DNA of 64,000 nt from Mesorhizobium sp. J8. GTDB lineage: Bacteria; Pseudomonadota; Alphaproteobacteria; Rhizobiales; Rhizobiaceae. The notes beneath the pieces were generated by a model that was not told the DNA's origin, did not search any database, and saw only the letters and a program-made list of their open reading frames with translations. Of the stretch, positions 17,955 to 27,815 are shown piece by piece; the first letter of the stretch is position 1; each line of letters starts with the position of its first letter. The DNA lies in assembly GCF_016591715.1 (NCBI RefSeq), contig NZ_AP024109.1, positions 5,394,001-5,458,000 of the forward strand, in the 5' to 3' direction. The position numbers and the translations under genes were made by a program.

Positions 17955-19112
17955 ATGAAGATCGTGGACATCAAGACGGCGGTCGTCGCCTATCACGGCA
18001 AGGCGACCCTGATCCGGATCGATACCGACGCCGGCATCTCCGGCTATGGCGAAGCCAATCCCGATGCGGGCGCGGCCGCAATCGTCGGGCTGATTTCGGA
18101 GCTGAAGTCGGAACTGATCGGCCAGGATCCGCGCAATGTCGAATATTGCTGGGACAAGATCCGTCGCGATCACGTGTTTTCGGGCGCGCAGGCCGGCGTC
18201 TTTCTCATCGCCCTTACCGGGCTCGAGATGGCGCTGTGGGACGTGGCGGCGAAAGCCGCCGGCCAGCCACTCTACCGCATGTTCGGCGGCAAGTTCCGCG
18301 ACCGGATAAGGCTCTACGCCGATTGCGGCGACGGCGATGACGAATCGGGATCGCCGCAGGGCTGCGCGGCCCGCGCCCGCCGCATGGTTGAGGAGGGTTT
18401 CACCGCGCTCAAGTTCGATATCGACAATCTGCACCATCCAACGAAATTCGACCGGATGAACCACACCATCAACGGCGCGGAACTCCGCTTCATGGTGGAA
18501 CGTGTCGCGGCGGTGCGCGAAGCAGTCGGTCCAGACATCGACCTCTGCATCGATTTGCATGCGCGCTACGACGTGCTGAGCGCCAGCCGCATCGCCGCCG
18601 AGATGGAGCGCTTCAATCTTCTCTGGCTCGAAGAGCCGATCCCGGCGGAAAATGTCGAGGCTCTGAAGCAGATCAGAATGCGTACGAAAACGCCGATCTG
18701 CGTTGGCGAAAACCTCTATCTGCGCTGGGGCTTTCGCGAGTTGTTCCAGAATTACGGCGCTGACGTCGTTATGCCCGACGTGCCGAAATGCGGCGGCCTT
18801 GCCGAAAGCCGCAAGATCGCGAACCTCGCCGAGATGTACTACGTGCCCTTCGCGCCGCATCTTGTGTCGACGCCGCTGGGCACGATGGCGACATGCCATG
18901 TCTGCGCCAGCGTGCCGAACTTCCTGGTTCTGGAGTGGCACGCGCTCGAGGAGCGGGAAGCATGGGACAGCTATGTCCGCTTGCCGAACGGCGCGAGGTC
19001 CATCGTCGAGGACGGCCATATCGCCGTGTCCGATGTACCCGGCATCGGTATCGAGCTCGACATGGATGGCGTCCACAAGCACGCCGTGCCCGGCTTCGGC
19101 ATCTTTGAATAG
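17955..19112 (+). CDS. Enolase-superfamily sugar-acid dehydratase-like protein (1 of 5)
   Basis: This 385-residue protein is of the mandelate racemase/muconate lactonising group, which abstract a proton next to a carboxylate, often dehydrating aldonic or aldaric acids. An N-terminal capping domain is followed by the barrel with Lys in FTALKFDID, metal ligands in LCIDLHARYD, LLWLEEPIP and ICVGENLYL, and the general base His in VPFAPHLVSTPLG. The start at 17955 follows a GGGGAGAGG site. An NAD-dependent dehydrogenase gene follows after 61 bases. Substrate unknown. Confidence 0.85.
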   Translation: MKIVDIKTAVVAYHGKATLIRIDTDAGISGYGEANPDAGAAAIVGLISELKSELIGQDPRNVEYCWDKIRRDHVFSGAQAGVFLIALTGLEMALWDVAAKAAGQPLYRMFGGKFRDRIRLYADCGDGDDESGSPQGCAARARRMVEEGFTALKFDIDNLHHPTKFDRMNHTINGAELRFMVERVAAVREAVGPDIDLCIDLHARYDVLSASRIAAEMERFNLLWLEEPIPAENVEALKQIRMRTKTPICVGENLYLRWGFRELFQNYGADVVMPDVPKCGGLAESRKIANLAEMYYVPFAPHLVSTPLGTMATCHVCASVPNFLVLEWHALEEREAWDSYVRLPNGARSIVEDGHIAVSDVPGIGIELDMDGVHKHAVPGFGIFE

Positions 19113-19173
19113 CGGGAGACCGGCTGGTCGGCGGGATCCGCTGCTCGACCAATAGATTCGTTCGGAGGAAGCC

Positions 19174-20058
19174 ATGGGCAAGCGGATCGTCTTCACCGGC
19201 GGCAGCGGCAAGATCGGCCGTCACGTCATACCCTATCTGCTGAAACGCGGGCATCAGGTCCTCAACCTCGACCTGACGCCGCTCGATGTGCCGGGTGTCG
19301 ACACCGTCATCACCGATCTTGCGGACGCCGGCGAGACCTACAATGCGCTGACGCTGCATTTCGGGTTCGGCGAGTATTTCGGCGGCAAGGGTCCCCGCCC
19401 GGTCGATGCCGTCGTCCATTTCGCGGCGCTCCCGCGCATATTCCTGCGGCCGGACAACGCCATGTTCGTCGCCAATGTGCAGTCGACCTACAATGTGATC
19501 GAGGCCGCCACCAAGCTCGGCATACGCAAGATCGTCACGGCTTCCAGCGAAACGGTCTATGGCGTCTGTTTTGCCGAAGGCGAACGAGACTTCTCATCGT
19601 TTCCGGTGGATGAGGATTACGACGTCGATCCGACCGACAGTTACGGCCTTTCCAAACTGCTGGGCGAGAAGATCGCGCGGTCTTTCGCCTCCCGCACGGG
19701 AGCCGACATCTATGCGCTGCGGATCGGCGGCGTCGTCGAACCGCATGACTATGCCCGCTTTCCGGAATTCCTGGCCGATCCCTCGAAGCGGCGGCGCGAC
19801 GCCTGGACCTATATGGACGCGCGCGATCTCGGCCAGATCGTCGATCTGTGCGCCGAGAAGGACGGCCTGGGATTCCAGATATTCAACGCCGTCAACGACA
19901 ACATCGTGTCCGAATTGCCGACAGCGGAGTTTCTCAGGAAGCATGCGCCCGGCATACCGGTCACCCGCGCTATGGACGCATTTGAGGGACCAATCTCCAA
20001 CCGGAAGCTGCGCGACGTCCTCGGATTCCGGCAAGAGCATGACTGGCGGACACAGTAA
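19174..20058 (+). CDS. NAD(P)-dependent epimerase/dehydratase-family protein
   Basis: The 294-residue extended short-chain dehydrogenase has the cofactor motif FTGGSGKIGRHV at residues 7-18, Asp33 of LNLDLTPL favouring NAD, and the catalytic set Ser/Tyr/Lys in TASSETVYG and SYGLSKLLGEKIA. An AGGA site precedes the ATG. It is co-directional with the enolase-superfamily gene. Enzymes of this group include sugar-nucleotide epimerases and hexuronate dehydrogenases; a dehydrogenase making an aldonic or aldaric lactone would fit the neighbourhood, but that is inference. Confidence 0.8.
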   Translation: MGKRIVFTGGSGKIGRHVIPYLLKRGHQVLNLDLTPLDVPGVDTVITDLADAGETYNALTLHFGFGEYFGGKGPRPVDAVVHFAALPRIFLRPDNAMFVANVQSTYNVIEAATKLGIRKIVTASSETVYGVCFAEGERDFSSFPVDEDYDVDPTDSYGLSKLLGEKIARSFASRTGADIYALRIGGVVEPHDYARFPEFLADPSKRRRDAWTYMDARDLGQIVDLCAEKDGLGFQIFNAVNDNIVSELPTAEFLRKHAPGIPVTRAMDAFEGPISNRKLRDVLGFRQEHDWRTQ

Positions 20059-20115
20059 TCGACGACCTCACAGTTCGCCGTAGTGTCCCTCACCCAAGGG
20101 GGGCTGCTAAGAAGC

Positions 20116-21315
20116 TCAGTCGAAGAAGCCCGCATCCTCGTCCCGCAGATACTTGCGGGCAGCCTCGGCGTCGATATCGAGGCCCAGCCCCGGCGCCTCC
20201 AGCAAGTCCACCATGCTGTCCTTCACGATCTGCTTCGGCAAGCCGATCACCAGGTCCTCCCACCACGGGTCGGAAGCACTCGGATATTCGAAGGCGATGT
20301 AGTTGGCGGGCAAGGTGGCGCAGATATTGATCAGCGCGCCGAGGCCGAGCAGGCCGTTGGCGGTGCCGTGCGGCGCCATCAGGATAGAATGCATATAGGC
20401 GTGCTCGGCGACCCATTTGAGCTCGGCGATGCCGCCGATGTCGGCCGGATCGGGGCCGATGACGCGCACCGCCTGCGTCTCGATCAGCTCCTTGAAATTG
20501 TGCCGCAGGTAGATCTGCTCGCCGGTATGGATCGGCGTCGAGGTTGAGGTGGTCAGTTCCCGATAGGCCTGCGGATTGACCCACGGCACATAGTCGCCGG
20601 TCAACATGTCCTCCAGCCACATCAGATTGTACTTCTCGACCGCGCGGGCGAATTTGATCGCATCGGGCAGCATCCAGCCCGGGCCGCAGTCGAGCGCCAG
20701 GCTGACCTTGTCGCCCAGCACCTCCTTCATGGCGATCACGCAGTCGAGCATGTGGTTGAACCCGCGCTCGCTGATGACCCCCTGATCCATGGCGCCGTGA
20801 TAGCCGGCCTTCTTCTGCGTCACGCCGTAATGGAAACCCTCGATGGTATCCTTCATGTTGGAGTGGAACGAAATCCCCTGCTTGACCATAAAGAAGTTCT
20901 GCGGCTGCTCCATCATCCATTTGACGTCGGCGGCGTAATCCTCCGGGCGGTCGCCCGTGCGCTTGCGGCGGATCGAGCCGTTGTAGACACGCACCTTGTC
21001 ACGCACCTTGCCGCCGAGCAGCTTGTAGACCGGCACGCCCGCGGCCTTGCCGGCAATGTCCCACAGCGCATGCTCGATGGCGCTCACCGCCGCGCCATAG
21101 GGCTTGAACGAGCCGCGCTGGCGGATCTTCAGCATCACGCGCTCGACGTCGGTCGGGTCCTCGCCGATCAGCGCCTCGCGGAAATGCAGCACGAAGGGTT
21201 TTAGATAGGTCTTCGTGTATTCGACCTCGCCCAGGCCATGGAGGCCCTCGTCGGTGACGATGCGGACGATCGGGTGCTTGCCGATGACGGCGCAGCGCAG
21301 GTCGGTGATCTTCAT
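20116..21315 (-). CDS. Enolase-superfamily protein (2 of 5)
   Basis: This 399-residue mandelate racemase/muconate lactonising enzyme relative has a capping domain (GLHGLGEVEYTK) and barrel metal ligands in LALDCGPGW, LMWLEDML and PIHTGEQIYL, with a catalytic-type His in LMAPHGTANG. The second barrel strand reads FFMVKQGIS, so the Lys is kept in an altered motif. It is the last gene of a minus-strand operon that starts with the GntR gene at 25091 and holds two further family members. Ten bases separate it from the broken NIPSNAP gene. Confidence 0.83.
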   Translation of the reverse strand: MKITDLRCAVIGKHPIVRIVTDEGLHGLGEVEYTKTYLKPFVLHFREALIGEDPTDVERVMLKIRQRGSFKPYGAAVSAIEHALWDIAGKAAGVPVYKLLGGKVRDKVRVYNGSIRRKRTGDRPEDYAADVKWMMEQPQNFFMVKQGISFHSNMKDTIEGFHYGVTQKKAGYHGAMDQGVISERGFNHMLDCVIAMKEVLGDKVSLALDCGPGWMLPDAIKFARAVEKYNLMWLEDMLTGDYVPWVNPQAYRELTTSTSTPIHTGEQIYLRHNFKELIETQAVRVIGPDPADIGGIAELKWVAEHAYMHSILMAPHGTANGLLGLGALINICATLPANYIAFEYPSASDPWWEDLVIGLPKQIVKDSMVDLLEAPGLGLDIDAEAARKYLRDEDAGFFD

Positions 21316-21324
21316 GGCGCGGTC

Positions 21325-21649
21325 CTATTTCACGGACGAGAAAGCTGTCGGCGTAAGCAGCTGGCTGCTGATATTGGCAACGATCTGCCCGTCGCGCTCA
21401 GACTCGTCCCGGGCCTTGTGCCACACCGGATCCGTGGCGAAAGCCGTCCATTTCGCCTCACGCTCGGCCAGCGATTCCCAGGCGAGCAAATAGGTGAGGC
21501 GATTGTTGTTTTCGCCGATCACCGTGGTGAAAAACCCGGCTTGGCGGATGCCATGCCTCCCAGATGGCCAACGTTTGCTCGGAAAAGCGCTTGAGCAAAG
21601 CCGGCAGCCTGCCCGGCAGGCAGTCATAGATACGCAGTTCGTAGATCAT
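21325..21649 (-). pseudogene. NIPSNAP-family protein gene, frameshifted
   Basis: Two overlapping minus-strand frames make one NIPSNAP protein of about 107 residues. MIYELRIYDCLPGRLPALLK and TLAIWE lie in one frame (from 21649); HGIRQAGFFTTVIGENNNR, LTYLLAWESLAERE and the rest lie in another (to 21325). The break is near 21556, between the GAG of AIWE and the CAT of HGI, where one base stands instead of a codon or nothing. It is either a real pseudogene or a sequencing error. NIPSNAP proteins are small dimeric alpha-beta barrels of unclear function, common in sugar-acid operons. Confidence 0.75.
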
Positions 21650-21747
21650 GGTTTCGTCCGTTTCCTTCTTCGCCTCTCCGTGGAGAGGTCGACACGAATG
21701 ACCGCCGGTGGCCCTGTGAGCCTGGGAACGAGGACGGAGCGCCTGGA

Positions 21748-23106
21748 TTAGCTCCAGGTCCGGTCCCAGCTATATTCATTGTCCCAATGCTCGGTGGATT
21801 GCCATATCCCCGTGACACCGGGCTGCAGATGCTGCGAGATCACCTCGTCGACCACATCGTCTATGCCCAGTCCCGGCTTGTCGGGGACGGCGATGAAGCC
21901 ATCCTTGACGAGCGGCCTTCGAAGCCCCGTGACGATGTCGTCCCACCAGTCGACATCGGCGGAATGGTATTCGAGCGCCATGAAGTTTTCGGTCGCCGTC
22001 GCCACATGCGCCGCGGCCATCGCGGCGATCGGGCTTTCGGCCATGTGGATGGCCATGGCGACGCCGTGGTCCTGCGCCATGTCGCCGATCTTCTTGGTCT
22101 CGAGGATGCCGCCGCTGGTGAGCAGGTCAGGATGGACTATGGAGAGGCCGCCGCTCTTCAGCAGAGGCTCGAAGCCCTCTTTGAGATAGATGTCCTCGCC
22201 GGTGCAAATCGGCACCGAGGTCGCCTGCTGCAATTGCCGGTACTGCTCGGTGTACTGCCAGGGGATCACGTCCTCCAGCCAGGCCGGTACGTATTTCTCG
22301 ATCCGGCGCGACAGGCGAATGCCGTCCTGCAGCGAGATATGGCCGACATGGTCGATGGCTAGAGGAATCTCATAGCCGATGACCTCGCGGACCTCGTGGA
22401 TATACTGCTCGAGCAGATCTATGCCCTTCTCGGTGAAATGCAGGCCCGTGAACGGGTGCTGCACGTTCTGCGCATCGTAGGCGAGATTGCGGGCCTTGCG
22501 CTCCTCGAGCGTGCCGCCGCGGCCGCGCGGATTGGCGTGAAACCCTTCGAGCGCGCCGGCAGGCGCTGTTACGGCCCCCGGAATGTGGGCGATCTGCATC
22601 AGGCCCAAATCCATCTTGAGAAAGGTGAAGCCGCGCTCCATGCGCGCCTTGAGGCGCCTGCCGGTCTCAGTGCCGCTCGGCTTCTCGGCGTCGGTATCGC
22701 AATAGACGCGCACCTGATCGCGAAACTTGCCGCCGAGCATCTGGTAGATCGGCACGCCATAGGCCTTGCCGGCGAGATCCCACAGCGCGATCTCCACCGC
22801 CGACACGCCGCCGCCCTGCCGGCCATGGCCGCCGAACTGTTTGATGCGGCGGAACAGGCGGTCGACATCGCAGGGGTTCTCGCCAAGCAGCCGGCTCTTC
22901 AGCATCAGCGCAAAGGTGGCGCTGGCACCGTCGCGCACCTCGCCGAGCCCGACGATACCCTGGTTGGTGTAGATCTTGAGCAGCGCCGAGGTGAACGGCG
23001 CGCCGACGATCTCGGCCACCCGCATGTCGGTGATGCGAAGCTCGGAGGGCCTGGAATTCGTGTTGATGCGATTGAGAGCCTCGTCGGCTCCATCCGTCTT
23101 TGGCAT
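21748..23106 (-). CDS. Enolase-superfamily protein (3 of 5)
   Basis: At 452 residues this is the longest of the five, with an N-terminal tail of about 25 residues and a C-terminal tail ([19 protein letters not shown]). The barrel keeps Lys in [11 protein letters not shown] and acidic ligands in [19 protein letters not shown] and [10 protein letters not shown], with His in [10 protein letters not shown]. The insertion around residues 175-205 (Gly-rich, [13 protein letters not shown]) is unusual. It lies in the GntR-headed minus-strand operon, 54 bases after the previous gene. Confidence 0.83.
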   Translation of the reverse strand: MPKTDGADEALNRINTNSRPSELRITDMRVAEIVGAPFTSALLKIYTNQGIVGLGEVRDGASATFALMLKSRLLGENPCDVDRLFRRIKQFGGHGRQGGGVSAVEIALWDLAGKAYGVPIYQMLGGKFRDQVRVYCDTDAEKPSGTETGRRLKARMERGFTFLKMDLGLMQIAHIPGAVTAPAGALEGFHANPRGRGGTLEERKARNLAYDAQNVQHPFTGLHFTEKGIDLLEQYIHEVREVIGYEIPLAIDHVGHISLQDGIRLSRRIEKYVPAWLEDVIPWQYTEQYRQLQQATSVPICTGEDIYLKEGFEPLLKSGGLSIVHPDLLTSGGILETKKIGDMAQDHGVAMAIHMAESPIAAMAAAHVATATENFMALEYHSADVDWWDDIVTGLRRPLVKDGFIAVPDKPGLGIDDVVDEVISQHLQPGVTGIWQSTEHWDNEYSWDRTWS

Positions 23107-23160
23107 GATTTGTCCTCGTTCCGCTCGGAGTGCCCTGCCCGCCGCCCTGCTTAAGCAGTG

Positions 23161-24327
23161 CTAGCCCAGCTCGATCTCGTGGGCCTGCAGGTAGTCGCGG
23201 TTCATCTCGACGCCGAGACCGGGCTTCGACGTCAGCTTGAGGTGGCCGTTCGAAACATCGAGCGGCTTGTCGATGAGGTGGTCGTACTTGGAGAGGTCCC
23301 ACTCCGAGGTTTCGAGCTTGTAGAAGTTGGGAACGGTCATCATCACCTGCGCTCCCGCGACCACGTTGATCGGCCCGGCGGCGTCATGCGGGGAGACCGG
23401 AACGTAATAGGCTTCGCAAAGGGCGGAAATCTTCTTGAGCTCGGTGATGCCGCCCGTCCAGGTGACGTCGGGCATGATGTAGTCGGCGAGCTTGTTCTCG
23501 AGCACCGGCACGAAATCCCATTTCGTATGGCCGCGCTCGCCCCATGAGATGGCGGCGCTGACCTTATCGCGAACCTGCTTGAGGGCGTTGAGGCTCTCTG
23601 GCGGACAGGGCTCCTCGAACCAGTCGATCTGGCCCGCCTCTTCGAGGCTGCGGCAGAGGCGGATGGCGGTGGGAACGTCGAAGCGCCCATGCGCATCGAT
23701 GAGGATGTCGACATCGGGGCCCGCCGTCTCGCGGATGAGGGCCGTGAGCTCGGCAGCTTCGCGCTCGTCCTTGCGGGTCATGCCGCCGTCGAGATAACCG
23801 TCCCGCCTTTCGCGGGCCACGCCATCGACGCTGGGGCCCTGGTGGGGAAAAGGATCGAACTTGAGCCCGGTGTGGCCGGACTCCACGATGTCGCGAATTT
23901 CGCGGACTACCGCCTCCTTGCTGGTGAATTTGGCCTGGTTGGGATGAGTGTAAAGCGCGATTTCATCGCGCACCGGCCCGCCCAGCAGCTCATAAATCGG
24001 CCTGCCTAGGACTTTGCCGCGGATGTCCCAAAGCGCGATGTCGATCGCGCTCACGCATTCCACAGCGGCGCCGCGGCTGCCCATATAGGTGAAGCTGCGG
24101 AAGATCTTGTGCCACAGATGCTCGATGCGCGCTGGATCCTCGCCCGCCACGGCGGCGCCGATCTGCCGCAGGATGGTGCAAAGCGCGCGGTTGGCGAGCT
24201 TCGTCGTGGTGGTGATCTCGCCCCAGCCGCTCACCCCCTCGTCGGTCGTCACTTCGACGAACAGATACTCTCCCCAGTAGGAAGCGTCGGACTTGATCAG
24301 CCATGGCCGAATGCTCGTGATTTTCAT
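23161..24327 (-). CDS. Enolase-superfamily protein (4 of 5)
   Basis: The 388-residue protein begins MKITSIRPWLIKSD. The capping domain includes GVSGWGEITTTTKLANRA; the barrel has HTGLKFDPFPH, LIDAHGRFD, DWFEEPCPPES, SWGERGHTKWD and the His motif VSPHDAAGP, so the metal site and a catalytic His are present. It directly follows the GntR gene (47 bases) and is probably the first enzyme of that operon. Pattern resembles galactonate/gluconate-type dehydratases, but the exact substrate is unknown. Confidence 0.85.
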   Translation of the reverse strand: MKITSIRPWLIKSDASYWGEYLFVEVTTDEGVSGWGEITTTTKLANRALCTILRQIGAAVAGEDPARIEHLWHKIFRSFTYMGSRGAAVECVSAIDIALWDIRGKVLGRPIYELLGGPVRDEIALYTHPNQAKFTSKEAVVREIRDIVESGHTGLKFDPFPHQGPSVDGVARERRDGYLDGGMTRKDEREAAELTALIRETAGPDVDILIDAHGRFDVPTAIRLCRSLEEAGQIDWFEEPCPPESLNALKQVRDKVSAAISWGERGHTKWDFVPVLENKLADYIMPDVTWTGGITELKKISALCEAYYVPVSPHDAAGPINVVAGAQVMMTVPNFYKLETSEWDLSKYDHLIDKPLDVSNGHLKLTSKPGLGVEMNRDYLQAHEIELG

Positions 24328-24374
24328 CTGGACTATCCTCTCTGAAATGGCCGGCTGATGCTGTTGCGGTTAGG

Positions 24375-25091
24375 CTACCCGGCCCGGGCGGCGCTGCGCG
24401 CGCGCATGTGTTCGAGCACATGCCGGCCGGAGCCCTCGACATGGCGTGCAATGAGTTCGGCCGCCTTGTCGGCCTCTCCCGATTTGACCAGCGCGATGAG
24501 CTCGCGGTGCTCGCGGATGATCGCGGCGCGGCGGGCAAGCGTGAAATTGAAACGACGGCTCACGGCGCGCAGCACCTCGCGATGCTTCCACCAAAGCTCG
24601 GCGGCATGGCGGTTGTAGTGCCGCTGGTACATCACGGTGTGGAAGGCGGTATCCAGCTCGCTGTGCCTGAACGTATCGGCGAAGTTGTTCTCCTCGATCA
24701 GGCCCTGGAGGCGCTCGAGCTCGGCGATGTCCTCCTCGGTCGCCATCCCCACAAACCAGCGCGTCAGGGCTGGCTCGATGAGAACGCCGATCTCGTAGAT
24801 ATCGCGCACGAAATCCTGATCTATGGGCCGGACGCGCGCGCCCCGGTTGGGAACGAAGGTGACGAAACCCTCGCCGCGCAACAGCTGCAGCGCCTCGCGC
24901 ACGGGATTGGTCGAGGTGCCGTGACGGCGAGCGAGATCGGTGACAACGAGCCGCTCGTTGGCGGCCAGCCGTCCCTCGATGATGTCTTCCCTTATCTGCT
25001 CGTAAAGCGAGGCGCCCTCGCTCGATGCCCCGAGAGCGTCGATCCCCTCGGGTGGCTCCGCTTTGAAATCGCTCGTTCCCGCCAAGGCCAT
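24375..25091 (-). CDS. GntR-family regulator with FCD domain
   Basis: The 238-residue protein has the winged helix SLYEQIREDIIEGRL, then LVVTDLARRHGTSTNPVREAL (residues about 30-90), and an FCD domain with likely metal ligands in ELDTAFHTVMYQRH and a final His in LIARHVEGSGRHV. It heads the minus-strand operon of three enolase-superfamily genes and faces the CUT1 transporter operon at 25300, so it probably controls both. The first 20 residues are poorly conserved in type and a later start is possible. Confidence 0.9.
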   Translation of the reverse strand: MALAGTSDFKAEPPEGIDALGASSEGASLYEQIREDIIEGRLAANERLVVTDLARRHGTSTNPVREALQLLRGEGFVTFVPNRGARVRPIDQDFVRDIYEIGVLIEPALTRWFVGMATEEDIAELERLQGLIEENNFADTFRHSELDTAFHTVMYQRHYNRHAAELWWKHREVLRAVSRRFNFTLARRAAIIREHRELIALVKSGEADKAAELIARHVEGSGRHVLEHMRARSAARAG

Positions 25092-25137
25092 CCCCCTAGT
25101 TCAATACACGATCCGATCGATATCATGCACATATTCG

Positions 25138-25157
25138 ACAAACAATGTACGATTTGT
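25138..25157. promoter_or_regulatory. Possible GntR operator between divergent operons
   Basis: ACAAA (25138-25142) and TTTGT (25153-25157) form an inverted repeat with ten bases between, 46 bases upstream of the GntR start. A second inverted repeat, AGGGATA/TATCCCT, spans 25204-25233, nearer the binding-protein gene. Both are candidates only; neither recurs elsewhere that I saw. Confidence 0.3.
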
Positions 25158-25299
25158 TGCGTTGACAGATATTATGCGATCTGAAAACGTATGAAGTGAT
25201 CGAAGGGATACATTAGGGCGGAGAAATATCCCTGCGATCGAACGACCAAGGACCGCTTGCCTCGACGCAGAGCGGCATGGGAGAACCTGGAGGAGACCT

Positions 25300-26781
25300 A
25301 TGAGGAGGATCACACTCGGCGGTGCCGTTCTGCGCGGCACTGTTTCCACTGCTTTGACGGTATCGCTGATGTCCGCTTCAGCACTGGCAGCGCCGCCGGT
25401 CGACCTGAGCAAGTGGTCGCCCGAATATGTGCGCTCTATTGCCGGCACGCAGGATTTCGACACGGCCGGCGATTGCGCCAAGGTCACGCCGCTCGACTAC
25501 AAGGGGCGACTGACATTCTGGTATCAGGGCGTGTTCGAGGGCGACCCCGACCTCCTGCGCCAATACTACAAGGATTTCTTCGCGACCTTCCGCAAGACCT
25601 ACCCGAACATTCAACTCGAGGAACAGGCCCTCACCTATAACGACCTGCTCGACAAGTTCCGCACCGCGCTCCTGGGCAATGCCGCGCCGATGGCGGTCCG
25701 CCTGCAAATCCTGGGTGGTACCGAATTCGCCTCGAAGGGCTATCTGCAGCCGCTGAAACCCGAGGACGTCGGCTATTCGACCGAGGATTTCTGGCCCGGC
25801 GCCATGAAGGCGGTGACCTGGGACGGCGTGACATACGGCATTCCGACCAACAACGAGACGATGGCTTTCATCTGGAATGCCGACATCTTCAAGCGCGCGG
25901 GTCTCGATCCGGATAAGCCCCCGGCAACCTGGGACGACGTCGTCAAATATTCCAAGCAGATCCACGACAAGCTCGGCATTGCTGGGTACGGCCTTGTGGC
26001 GCGCAAGAATGCCGGCAACACACCTTACCGCTTCATGCCGCAGCTATGGGCCTATGGCGGCGGCGTTTTCGACGAAGCGGCAGCGAACCCGACCTACAAG
26101 GACATCGAGCTCAATAGCCCGCAGAGCAAGGCGGCGCTGCAGGCTTCCTACGATATGTATGTCCGCGACAAATCGGTGCCGGTTTCGGCCCTCACCAACC
26201 AGCAGGCCGACAACCAGCCGCTGTTCCTCGCCGGCCAGCTCGGCATGATGATCTCGCATCCGTCGGACTACAACGTCATGCTCGACCTGCAGAAGAAGGC
26301 GACGGGTGCCGACAAGGAGAAAGCCCAGACCGTCATCGACAATATGCGCTACGGCCTCATTCCGACCGGTCCCGACGGCAAGCGCGCCGTCGTGTTCGGC
26401 GGCTCGAACATTCACATCCTGAAGCCGGAATATGTCGAGGGCGGCAAGGTGGACGAGCCGGCGGCAAAGGCCATCATCTGCATGTGGACGAGCCCCGAAT
26501 GGTCGCTGAAGATGGCCTATGCCGGCTCGAACCCCGGCAACCTCAATGGCTTCAAGACCAAATGGATGAAAGAGCGTCTGGACAGCATCAAATTCCTCGA
26601 TGTCACGACCTCAATGCTACCATACGGCATCCCCTTCCCGGCGCTGCCGCAGTCGCCCGAGATCATGAACATCATCATCCCGGACATGCTGCAGAACGCG
26701 CTCACCGGAGCGATGACCGTCGACCAGGCGGCGGACGACGCGGCCAAGAAGGTGAAAGACCTGATGGGCGGCGGACTCTAG
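25300..26781 (+). CDS. CUT1 sugar ABC transporter substrate-binding protein
   Basis: The 493-residue family-1 solute-binding protein has a Sec signal peptide (cleavage probably after ALA near residue 30). The mature part has LTFWYQGVFEGDPDLLRQYY, YNDLLDKFRTALLG and WDGVTYGIPTNNETM, all typical of extracellular carbohydrate-binding proteins though longer than the usual 420. An AGGAGA site lies just before the ATG. It is the first gene of a six-gene plus-strand operon with permeases, ATPase, an enolase-superfamily enzyme and an RraA gene. Ligand unknown. Confidence 0.9.
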   Translation: MRRITLGGAVLRGTVSTALTVSLMSASALAAPPVDLSKWSPEYVRSIAGTQDFDTAGDCAKVTPLDYKGRLTFWYQGVFEGDPDLLRQYYKDFFATFRKTYPNIQLEEQALTYNDLLDKFRTALLGNAAPMAVRLQILGGTEFASKGYLQPLKPEDVGYSTEDFWPGAMKAVTWDGVTYGIPTNNETMAFIWNADIFKRAGLDPDKPPATWDDVVKYSKQIHDKLGIAGYGLVARKNAGNTPYRFMPQLWAYGGGVFDEAAANPTYKDIELNSPQSKAALQASYDMYVRDKSVPVSALTNQQADNQPLFLAGQLGMMISHPSDYNVMLDLQKKATGADKEKAQTVIDNMRYGLIPTGPDGKRAVVFGGSNIHILKPEYVEGGKVDEPAAKAIICMWTSPEWSLKMAYAGSNPGNLNGFKTKWMKERLDSIKFLDVTTSMLPYGIPFPALPQSPEIMNIIIPDMLQNALTGAMTVDQAADDAAKKVKDLMGGGL

Positions 26782-26855
26782 TCCAGGCCTGAGCTGCGAT
26801 CCGACCGGCTGGGCCGACGCCCGGCCGGTCCTCCCGACAACAAGGGCACGCCACA

Positions 26856-27815
26856 GTGACGATCGTGACCGGCAAGGCCGAGGCTCGCCGAGGATTGCAA
26901 CCCGCCAGTTCCGGCGTACCGCGCAAGGTCTGGGAGCATCGCGCCGACTACGCCTATGTCCTTCCGGCGATCGTGGTGATGCTCATCGTCATCGCCTATC
27001 CGATCTACTACACGATCGAGCTTTCGTTCTTCAACACGCCGCCCGGCCTGCAGCTTCGCGACAAGATCTTCGTCGGCTTCAACAACTACACGGCGATCCT
27101 GACCAGCCAGGTCTTTTGGCAGGTCACCTTCAACACCCTGATCTGGACGGTAGGCTCAACCCTGATCTCGTTCATCTTGGGCTTTGCCGCGGCGTTGGCG
27201 CTCCATCGCGACTTCATCGGCCGGGGAGTCCTGCGAGCGATCCTGATCATTCCCTGGGTCATCAGCGCCGTCGCCGCTTCCTATATCTGGAAATGGATCT
27301 ACCATTCGGACTTTGGCATCATCGGCGCGGTGCTGGTCGAGTTCGGATGGGCCGACAGGCCGCCGAATTTCATCGACAACGTCTCAACGGTGCTGCCCTC
27401 GCTGATCGTCGTCAACATCTGGCGCGAGTTTCCGTTCGCCATGATCATGATGATGGCCGGCCTGCAGACGGTTCCCGAACAATTGCTGCGTGCCGCGAAA
27501 GTCGACGGCGCCAATGCCTGGCAGCGCTTCTGGCACGTCACTTTTCCGCATTTGCGCAACGTCTCGACGGTGACGATCCTGCTGCTCGCGGTTGCCAACT
27601 TCAATTCCTTCATCATCCCGTGGATCATGACCGGCGGCGGACCGTCCAACGCGTCGCATATCTGGATCACCCATATCTATGAGCTCGCCTTCGGCCGGCA
27701 GCGCTGGGGCGTGGCGGCCGCCTATTCGGTGCTGCTGTTCCTGATCCTGATGACGCTCGGCTACTTCTACGTCCGCGCGCTGAGCGGCAACGAGCGGAAG
27801 GAAGGGAACGCATGA
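26856..27815 (+). CDS. CUT1 sugar ABC transporter permease (MalF-like)
   Basis: This 319-residue inner-membrane protein probably starts at GTG 26856. A first membrane segment (YAYVLPAIVVMLIVIAYPIY) is followed by about five more and the EAA loop EQLLRAAKVDGANAWQRFWH. The stop overlaps the start of the next permease by four bases (ATGA), typical of translational coupling. It pairs with the MalG-like protein to form the channel. Confidence 0.9.
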   Translation: MTIVTGKAEARRGLQPASSGVPRKVWEHRADYAYVLPAIVVMLIVIAYPIYYTIELSFFNTPPGLQLRDKIFVGFNNYTAILTSQVFWQVTFNTLIWTVGSTLISFILGFAAALALHRDFIGRGVLRAILIIPWVISAVAASYIWKWIYHSDFGIIGAVLVEFGWADRPPNFIDNVSTVLPSLIVVNIWREFPFAMIMMMAGLQTVPEQLLRAAKVDGANAWQRFWHVTFPHLRNVSTVTILLLAVANFNSFIIPWIMTGGGPSNASHIWITHIYELAFGRQRWGVAAAYSVLLFLILMTLGYFYVRALSGNERKEGNA

